Assembly: GCA_030627905.1 (NCBI GenBank)
Contig: DAOVRZ010000140.1
Coordinates: 1-11,142 of the forward strand
DNA: 11,142 nucleotides
DNA from: JAGMES01 sp023128035
GTDB taxonomy: Bacteria; Bacillota; Halanaerobiia; DY22613
Direction of reading: 5' to 3'
This document shows, in pieces, positions 5,723-11,142 of the stretch (the stretch's first letter is position 1; every line of letters starts with the position of its first letter). The notes beneath the pieces are model-generated. The model saw only the letters and a list, made by a program, of their open reading frames with translations, searched no databases and had not been told where the DNA came from. A program made the translations under genes and the position numbers.

Positions 5723-6730
5723 ATGAAACGGACCGGAAAGACAGTTTATTTTGATACACCCCCGGTCATTCTTGCCACCTCAGCTATGGCTGGTGCAGTG
5801 GAGGGCAAAGGGCCTCTTAGAACCTATTTTGATAAAATTATTAAAGATTCTTATTATGGTACCAAAACATTTGAAAGAGCAGAAAGAAAAATTTGTGCTG
5901 AAAATTGTCAAAATGTTCTACAAAAAGCAAACCTTAAATCAGATGATATTGATTTTATTTTAGCAGGAGATCTATTAAATCAAATTGTCACTGCAAACTT
6001 TTGTGCTCGTGATCTTGAGATTCCTTATATTGGACTTTATGGAGCATGTTCGACTATAATTGAAGCTTTGTCATTAGGATGTATGATCATCGATGGTGGT
6101 TTTGCACAGAATATTTTAGCCTTTACTTCTAGCCACTATCAAACGGCGGAGCGTCAATATAGAATGCCTACTGAGTACGGAAGTCAATATCCTCCTTATA
6201 AACAATGGACAGTAACAGGTTCAGGAGCATTTATTTTGAGTAATTCGGGAATTGGTCCTAAAATTACCCATGCTACTATCGGACGAGTAATAGATTTTGG
6301 AGTTAATGATCCAAATGATATGGGCTCAGCAATGGCCCCTGCAGCAGCAGATACGATCATTCAACATTTAAAAGATTTAAATCGTTCCCCAGAAGATTAT
6401 GATCTGATTATCACAGGTGATTTAGGGGAAGTTGGAAAAACTATGCTTCGTGAGCTACTTCGGGAAGCCGCTTGTGATGTGGATGTTGTATTAGATGATT
6501 GTGGTGCAATGCTTTTTAGTGACGACCAGCATACGGGTGCCAAAGGAAGTGGTGCAGCATCTTCGGCAATCGTTTTGGCATCTTATCTTTATCAGAAATT
6601 GATGGGGGGTCAGTTTAAGCGGATAATGGTGGTGGGGACAGGAGCCTTATTAAGTCCAGTAAGTACTTTACAGGGAGAAACTATTCCTGGTGTTGCTCAT
6701 GGAATCACCATTGAAATGGAGGAAAATTGA
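5723..6730 (+). CDS. spoVAD: Stage V sporulation protein AD
   Basis: A 335-aa peripheral protein with a thiolase-like fold that binds dipicolinic acid and works with SpoVAC and SpoVAE at the forespore inner membrane. Diagnostic stretches are GKTVYFDTPPVILATSAMAG (5-24), the pseudo-catalytic cysteine in YGACST (C109), SSHYQTAERQYRMPTEYG (136-153), TGDLGEVG (231-238), LDDCG with C260 (257-261) and GAKGSGAASSA (272-282). The two cysteines sit where the B. subtilis protein has residues implicated in ligand binding. Length is normal (family about 338 aa). The frame could be opened at TTG 5705, but AGGAGGGA (about 5709-5716) lies at proper distance from ATG 5723, so that start is chosen. The gap to spoVAC is 22 nt, and the stop overlaps the spoVAEB start by one base. 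Confidence 0.96.
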   Translation: MKRTGKTVYFDTPPVILATSAMAGAVEGKGPLRTYFDKIIKDSYYGTKTFERAERKICAENCQNVLQKANLKSDDIDFILAGDLLNQIVTANFCARDLEIPYIGLYGACSTIIEALSLGCMIIDGGFAQNILAFTSSHYQTAERQYRMPTEYGSQYPPYKQWTVTGSGAFILSNSGIGPKITHATIGRVIDFGVNDPNDMGSAMAPAAADTIIQHLKDLNRSPEDYDLIITGDLGEVGKTMLRELLREAACDVDVVLDDCGAMLFSDDQHTGAKGSGAASSAIVLASYLYQKLMGGQFKRIMVVGTGALLSPVSTLQGETIPGVAHGITIEMEEN

Positions 6731-7083
6731 TGTTAATGGTACTTAAAGCTTTTATAGTTGGAGGATTGATCTGTGCATTAGGACAGATTTTTTTAGATAA
6801 AACCAGATATACTCCTGCACATCTTCTGGTTACTTTAGTGGTATTGGGTTCGATTTTGACTGCTCTTGGAGTTTATGATTGGCTTATTGATTTTGCTGGT
6901 GCAGGAGTAGGGGTACCTGTTTCTAATTTTGGTTATATTTTAACCAAAGGGGTGTTGATGGAAGCAGAAAGAGATGGAATTTTAGGACTCTTTAAAGGTG
7001 TATTGGAAGTAGCTAGTTCTGGTGTTAGTGCATCAGTGATTTTTGGATTTTTGATCGCAGTTTTCTTTAAGCCAAAATGTTAG
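6730..7083 (+). CDS. spoVAEB: Stage V sporulation protein AE (SpoVAEB)
   Basis: A 117-aa integral membrane protein, the second small channel subunit of the SpoVA complex. It is visibly paralogous to SpoVAC: GGLICALGQ (11-19) against GGTICSIGQ, and GAGVGVPVSNFGYIL (57-71) against GAGAAVPVTGFANAI. Hydrophobic segments lie at about 5-22, 31-50, 54-72 and 84-112. The start ATG 6730 overlaps the spoVAD TGA (TGATG) and has GGAGG (6718-6722) seven bases upstream, so it is preferred over TTG 6727; ATG 6736 is another option. The length equals that of the B. subtilis AEB protein, and the coupling implies stoichiometric synthesis with SpoVAD. Confidence 0.94.
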   Translation: MLMVLKAFIVGGLICALGQIFLDKTRYTPAHLLVTLVVLGSILTALGVYDWLIDFAGAGVGVPVSNFGYILTKGVLMEAERDGILGLFKGVLEVASSGVSASVIFGFLIAVFFKPKC

Positions 7084-7112
7084 AAGATATTTGCCAAAAA
7101 TAGGAGGTTGTA

Positions 7113-7697
7113 ATGGGTCAACTAACTAAAATTATTGTGATAACTGATGGAGATGAGCTCGCCTCAAAAGCAGTTTGTGAAGCAGGGAAAAGGTTAAACT
7201 TAAGAACAATTTCAGCATCAGCTGGAAATCCGACACCTTTAAAAGGAGAAGAATTAGTTGGGTTAATAAAAAAGGCTAAAAGTGAGCCCGTTCTCGTAAT
7301 GGTTGATGATTGTGGACATCCAGGTAAAGGTCAGGGTGAAGATATTCTTGATTACTTAAATAGTCACCATGATATAGAAATTTTGGGTGTTGTGGCAGTT
7401 GCAGCAAATGTTAAAAGTGTGGAAGGTGTAGAAGTAGATTTTTCAATTGATTGTAATGGGAATATTGTTAAGGTTCCTGTAGATAAAGAAGGTGTTCCAG
7501 AAGCAAAGAGTCACACTCGTGTTGAAGGAGATACAGTTGATGTTTTAAATGAGATAAATGTTCCAGTTATTATTGGAATTGGTGATATTGGAAAGATGAA
7601 TGGCAGGGATAGTTTTCAAACAGGTGCACGTATAACTACAAAAGCAATTGAGGAAATTTTATCTAGGAGTGGGGTTTATGAAAAAGCAACCCATTAG
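7113..7697 (+). CDS. spoVAEA: Stage V sporulation protein AE (SpoVAEA), soluble
   Basis: A 194-aa soluble protein of the SpoVA operon, without membrane segments. In B. subtilis the homologue associates with the spore inner membrane; its biochemical role is unknown. Family-typical stretches are IVITDGDELASKAV (8-21), SASAGNPTPL (34-43), VMVDDCGHPGKGQGE (62-76) and GIGDIGKMNGRD (155-166), spread over an alpha/beta fold. It begins 29 nt after spoVAEB with AGGAGG at 7102-7107, and its last 20 nt overlap the spoVAF start. Length is close to the usual ~200 aa and nothing appears missing. Confidence 0.93.
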   Translation: MGQLTKIIVITDGDELASKAVCEAGKRLNLRTISASAGNPTPLKGEELVGLIKKAKSEPVLVMVDDCGHPGKGQGEDILDYLNSHHDIEILGVVAVAANVKSVEGVEVDFSIDCNGNIVKVPVDKEGVPEAKSHTRVEGDTVDVLNEINVPVIIGIGDIGKMNGRDSFQTGARITTKAIEEILSRSGVYEKATH

Positions 7698-9153
7698 TAA
7701 AAAATTGCAGGAAAATTTAGCGTATATTGATACTCTTTTTGACATGCCTAAAACTTTTGATCTAATACAGAGAAATTTCACTATTGGTGGAAAAAATGCA
7801 TCTTTGATTTTCATTGATGGTTTGGCTAATGGTGAACTTCTTGCGGAAGTTATGAAAATCCTTGTAAAGGTAGAAAGAGATGAAATCTCAGTTAATACTC
7901 TTGAGAAACTTTTAAATCAACATATTATAGTTATCGAAACTGAAATTGTTGATACATTAGATCAAGGAGTTCAGGAATTACTGGCAGGCCCTCAGTTATT
8001 ATTGCTTGAGGGCGAGAGAAAAGGAATTCTGATTGATGCACGAACCTGGATGTCAAGATCACCAGAAGAGCCAGAATTAGAGAAAGCAACTCGTGGGCCA
8101 GCAGATGGCTTTGTTGAGACAATGCTTTTTAATGTAGCATCAATTCGCCGACGGATTCGTGATCCAAAACTTAGAAGTGAAGTGATTAAGGTTGGCAAAC
8201 GTTCACAAACAGATGTAGCTTTGGTTTATATAGATGATATTGTTAACCAGAATCTTGTAGATGAGATTCGGACAAAGTTAGAAGCGATAGAGGTAGATGG
8301 AATTCCCTTGGCTGATAAAAATATTGAAGATTTTTTGGTTGGTAAAACTCTAAATCCTCTTCCAAGGGTTCGTTATACTGAGCGGCCAGATAATGCAGCG
8401 GCACATATTCTTGAGGGACATCTTGTTGTATTGGTTGATAATTCTCCAACAGCTTTAACCATGCCAGCACCTTTCTTAGCTCATATTCAGAGTCTTGAAG
8501 AGTATCGGCAAAGTTCTGTGGTCGGGACATATTTAACATTTCTAAGAATGATCGCAATGCCACTATCAATGTTATTGCCATCACTTTGGTTATTGGTGTC
8601 TTTGCAACCTGAAATTTTACCAGAAAGTTTAAAATTTATTGGACCAAAAGAGGTTAGCACAATTAATTTGGGATTACAGTTTATTTTGGCTAGTTTGGGT
8701 ATTGATTTAATTCGTATGGCTTCAATTCATACTCCGAATACTTTAGCTACTTCATTGGGCTTGATTGGAGCATTAATGCTGGGTGAATTTTCTGTCAAAG
8801 TTGGTCTTTTTAGCTCTGAAGTTATCTTTTATATGGCGATTGCTGCTATTGCTTCTTTTACAATACCAGGATATGAGTTGGCTTTAGTGATTAAACTTTT
8901 TAGGCTCTTTCTCTTAATTTTAGTTATCTATTTTAAAGTTTGGGGTTTAATTGGTGGAATTCTACTTATTTTGTTGTTATTCATAACTACGAGAAGTTTT
9001 GGGGTCCCTTATTTTTGGCCGATAATTCCATTTAATTGGCAAGGTTTAAAATCTTACATGGTAAGAAGTTCAATTTTAGCAGTACCTAGCACCAGACCAA
9101 AAATATTAAAGACGGAAGACTCAGACCGTAAACCACAGGATGGGTCATCGTAA
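7678..9153 (+). CDS. spoVAF: SpoVAF, GerA-family spore germination protein
   Basis: A 491-aa homologue of the A subunits of nutrient germinant receptors (GerAA type), encoded in the spoVA operon. In Bacillus, SpoVAF modulates the germination response rather than sensing nutrients alone. The N-terminal cytoplasmic domain (1-280) carries the family motifs TRGPADGFVE (138-147), PLPRVRYTERPD (228-239) and LEGHLVVLVDNSPTAL (245-260). Membrane segments follow at about 285-310, 325-345, 353-378, 382-397 and 403-437, ending with a short polar tail (STRPKILKTED). The start ATG 7678 has AGGAG (7665-7669) eight bases upstream and is chosen over TTG 7648, which lacks a site. It overlaps spoVAEA by 20 nt, and its stop is embedded in the next gene's ribosome binding site. 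Confidence 0.94.
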   Translation: MKKQPISKKLQENLAYIDTLFDMPKTFDLIQRNFTIGGKNASLIFIDGLANGELLAEVMKILVKVERDEISVNTLEKLLNQHIIVIETEIVDTLDQGVQELLAGPQLLLLEGERKGILIDARTWMSRSPEEPELEKATRGPADGFVETMLFNVASIRRRIRDPKLRSEVIKVGKRSQTDVALVYIDDIVNQNLVDEIRTKLEAIEVDGIPLADKNIEDFLVGKTLNPLPRVRYTERPDNAAAHILEGHLVVLVDNSPTALTMPAPFLAHIQSLEEYRQSSVVGTYLTFLRMIAMPLSMLLPSLWLLVSLQPEILPESLKFIGPKEVSTINLGLQFILASLGIDLIRMASIHTPNTLATSLGLIGALMLGEFSVKVGLFSSEVIFYMAIAAIASFTIPGYELALVIKLFRLFLLILVIYFKVWGLIGGILLILLLFITTRSFGVPYFWPIIPFNWQGLKSYMVRSSILAVPSTRPKILKTEDSDRKPQDGSS

Positions 9154-9167
9154 GGAGGTAGTTTTAA

Positions 9168-10148
9168 ATGGGAAAACGCGTAGGTATTCCACGAAGTCTT
9201 TTATATTATATTTATTACCCTGGATGGAAGAAATTTTTTGAAGAGTTAGGTGCAGAAATTGTTCTTTCTCCACCAACAAATAAAAAAATTTTAGATCTTG
9301 GAGTCAAAGATTCTGTAGACGAAGTTTGTCTCCCAGTTAAACTTTATTTTGGGCATCTAGAGGTTTTAAAAGATAAAGTAGATTATCTTTTTGTACCCCG
9401 AGTTATAAGTATTTCAAAAAAAGAATGGATATGTCCTAAGTTTATCGGATTACCGGATATGGTGAAGGCACAGTTGAAAGATTTACCTCCTATGATCTCT
9501 CCAGATTTGAACATGCGTAAATCTCGTAAAGGGTTATATAATGCTGCTGTAGAGGCTGCGGAGCCTTTTACAAAAAGTTCTATCAAAGTTCTAAAAGCAC
9601 TGTACCTTGCGTTAAGAGAGCAGCGTAAATTTAAAGCTAAGCTAAAGACAGGGTTGACCCCTATTGATATTTTGGAGAAAAGAGAGAATAAACGGGTGAA
9701 TGAAAAAAAAACTGTGCAAGACTCTTTAGTTATTGCTCTACTCGGTCATCCCTATTTAATTTATGAGAGTTTCATCAATATGGATTTGATTAGGCGATTA
9801 CGTGAAATGGGAGTAAGATTAGTTTCTCCAGAGATGATAGAAGATAAAACTCTTAATAAAAATGCGGCCTTACAACCAAAAAGTCTTTTCTGGACTTTGA
9901 ATAAAAAAGTGATGGGAGCAGGTTATTATTTTCTCTCAACTCAATCAGTGGATGGGATAATTCAAATGGCGGCCTTCGGGTGTGGGCCAGATGCTTTAGT
10001 GAATGAGTTAGTGGAACGACGCGTTAGAAGGGATGGGAATATTCCCCTACTTTCTATAAATATTGATGAACATAGTGGAGAAGCAGGGCTTGTAACCCGC
10101 TTAGAGGCTTTTATTGATATGATTAAGCTGAGGAGGGGGATGGGTTGA
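9168..10148 (+). CDS. Acyl-CoA dehydratase activase-related protein (DUF2229 type), first paralogue
   Basis: A 326-aa cytoplasmic protein resembling the DUF2229 / 2-hydroxyacyl-CoA-dehydratase-related family found in anaerobes. Marks are GIPRSLLYY (6-14), VCLPVKLYFGH (53-63), PRVISISKKEWICPKFIG (77-94), the second-domain start ALLGHPYLIYESFIN (190-204), FGCGPDALV (270-278) and DEHSGEAGLVTRLEAF (300-315). Cysteines 54, 89 and 272 are placed so that they could ligate an iron-sulfur cluster, as in HgdB-type dehydratases. The exact reaction is unknown. AGGAGG (9153-9158) directly follows the spoVAF stop, and the next gene overlaps by 4 nt. Co-transcription with spoVA is therefore likely. No ATPase (BadF/HgdC) domain is present in this protein; one may lie beyond the window. 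Confidence 0.82.
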   Translation: MGKRVGIPRSLLYYIYYPGWKKFFEELGAEIVLSPPTNKKILDLGVKDSVDEVCLPVKLYFGHLEVLKDKVDYLFVPRVISISKKEWICPKFIGLPDMVKAQLKDLPPMISPDLNMRKSRKGLYNAAVEAAEPFTKSSIKVLKALYLALREQRKFKAKLKTGLTPIDILEKRENKRVNEKKTVQDSLVIALLGHPYLIYESFINMDLIRRLREMGVRLVSPEMIEDKTLNKNAALQPKSLFWTLNKKVMGAGYYFLSTQSVDGIIQMAAFGCGPDALVNELVERRVRRDGNIPLLSINIDEHSGEAGLVTRLEAFIDMIKLRRGMG

Positions 10149-11142
10149 AGAAAGTTACTTTTCCCCATATGGGAAACATGAATATCGCTGTAAAATCTTT
10201 TTTGTATGAGATCGGAGCAGAACCGATTGAACCACCTCCAATTACAAAAAGGACTATGGAGCTAGGAGTTCGACATGCTCCTGAATTTGCATGTCTTCCA
10301 TTGAAAGTAAATTTAGGAAATCATCTCGAATCGATTGAAAAAGGTGCAGAATATGTATTAATGGCAGGGGGAGTTGGACCTTGTCGATTTGGTTATTATG
10401 CGGAAGTTCAGCGTGAAATTCTTCATGATCTTAAAAAAGAAGTTGAGATGGTTACGATTGAACCAAATGTTTTTAGTATTTACAAATCATTTAAGTATTT
10501 ACATGGTAAGAAATTCTCATTAATTCGCTTATATAGAATCTTAAGTTATGCTATGGAGAAGATACATGCTGTTGATGAATTAGAAAAATTAACTCAGTTC
10601 ATTAGACCAAGGGCAAAAGATTCTAGAGTAGTAAACAAACGATTTCATCAGTTATTAAAGAAAATGGAAGATGCAGGGACAATGGATAGTATTAGAAGGG
10701 TTAAATTAGAGGGTGAAGAGTCATTAAGAGAGTTGATTGATCCAGATTTCCATACAGATGAGATTATCCATATTGGCATAGTTGGTGAGATTTATTTGAT
10801 TCTGGAACATTATGTTAATTTGTATATTGAAGAAAAATTAGGAGCTCTGGGAGTTGAAACACACCGAACCGTTTTTTTAGGACACTGGATTATGGATCAT
10901 GTGCTTAAGAAAATTGATCGTAAACCATACATAGAAGCAGCAACTCCATATCTAGGAGCAATGATTGGGGGACATGGTCAGGAGACTATAGGACAGTCAG
11001 TATTGTATGCTCGTCAGGGGTTTGATGGGATCATCCAGGTTGCTCCTTTTACCTGTATGCCAGAGATTGTTGCTGAGAGTATTTTGCCTGTTGTGAACGA
11101 GAAAGAGAACATACCGATATTATCCCTCTTTTTTGATGAACA
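10145..11142 (+). CDS. Activase-related protein, second paralogue (3' end cut by window)
   Basis: The frame is open from TTG 10145 to the window end (332 codons). TTG is the likely start because AGGAGGGG (10131-10138) lies six bases upstream and the gene overlaps the previous stop by 4 nt. The product is a paralogue of the preceding one: KKVTFPHMGN at the N-terminus, FACLPLKVNLGNH (48-60), GGVGPCRFGYY (75-85), HIGIVGEIYLILEHYVN (209-225), GGHGQETIG (275-283), APFTCMPE (300-307) and IPILSLFFDE at the cut. Cysteines 50, 80 and 304 correspond to C54, C89 and C272 of its neighbour. Only the last few dozen residues, the H-x-GEAG..TR segment, should be missing. The two probably form a heteromeric Fe-S protein; the substrate is unknown. 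Confidence 0.82.
   Translation, partial: MKKVTFPHMGNMNIAVKSFLYEIGAEPIEPPPITKRTMELGVRHAPEFACLPLKVNLGNHLESIEKGAEYVLMAGGVGPCRFGYYAEVQREILHDLKKEVEMVTIEPNVFSIYKSFKYLHGKKFSLIRLYRILSYAMEKIHAVDELEKLTQFIRPRAKDSRVVNKRFHQLLKKMEDAGTMDSIRRVKLEGEESLRELIDPDFHTDEIIHIGIVGEIYLILEHYVNLYIEEKLGALGVETHRTVFLGHWIMDHVLKKIDRKPYIEAATPYLGAMIGGHGQETIGQSVLYARQGFDGIIQVAPFTCMPEIVAESILPVVNEKENIPILSLFFDE

Noticed and set aside
7992..8584. Minus-strand open frames inside spoVAF, and similar antisense frames in the helicase and other genes
   Set aside because: They lie fully within well-supported genes, lack ribosome binding sites and show no family features.
1..11142. CRISPR arrays, tRNA or rRNA genes
   Set aside because: No regularly spaced repeats and no cloverleaf or rRNA-like sequence found by eye.

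Overview
The window looks like a chromosome segment of a low-GC, endospore-forming anaerobic firmicute (Clostridia or Halanaerobiales type). The evidence is AT-rich DNA, strong AGGAGG ribosome binding sites, a spoVA sporulation operon, and a downstream pair of 2-hydroxyacyl-CoA-dehydratase-activase-like genes typical of anaerobes. I cannot name a species from sequence alone.

Positions 1-5250 form an accessory-looking region. Its left edge has a short GC-rich patch whose end folds like domain VI of a group II intron. Next comes an orphan IS200/IS605-type right end that resembles a TnpB guide RNA (omega RNA) scaffold, with no tnpB beside it. It sits immediately upstream of a large gene fusing a PD-(D/E)XK (Cas4/RecB-like) nuclease domain to an iron-sulfur XPD/DinG helicase. 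After that gene lies a ~195-bp MITE-like foldback element with perfect 32-bp inverted repeats. Then comes a small, very basic protein made of two repeats, which ends in a bidirectional terminator shared with a convergent operon. That operon, on the minus strand, encodes an XRE repressor and an ImmA/IrrE-type metallopeptidase, translationally coupled. A dodecin-like gene is divergent from it. A second, ~91% identical copy of the orphan right end follows, in the same orientation as the first. The two copies bracket about 4.6 kb containing all five of these genes.

Positions 5251-11142 are one tight plus-strand transcription unit: spoVAC, spoVAD, spoVAEB, spoVAEA, spoVAF, then two paralogous DUF2229/activase-like genes, the last cut by the window end. 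The SpoVA proteins form the forespore inner-membrane channel and accessory proteins that take up dipicolinic acid during sporulation and release it at germination; SpoVAF is a GerA-type receptor subunit. Gaps of 14-29 nt and overlaps of 1, 4 and 20 nt argue for co-expression, so the two activase-like genes are probably expressed with the spore genes. spoVAA and spoVAB are not present upstream of spoVAC.

The most interesting items are the two free-standing omega-RNA-like modules and the accessory segment between them, the nuclease-helicase fusion beside an XRE/ImmA switch, the unassigned basic repeat protein, and the activase-like pair attached to the spoVA operon.
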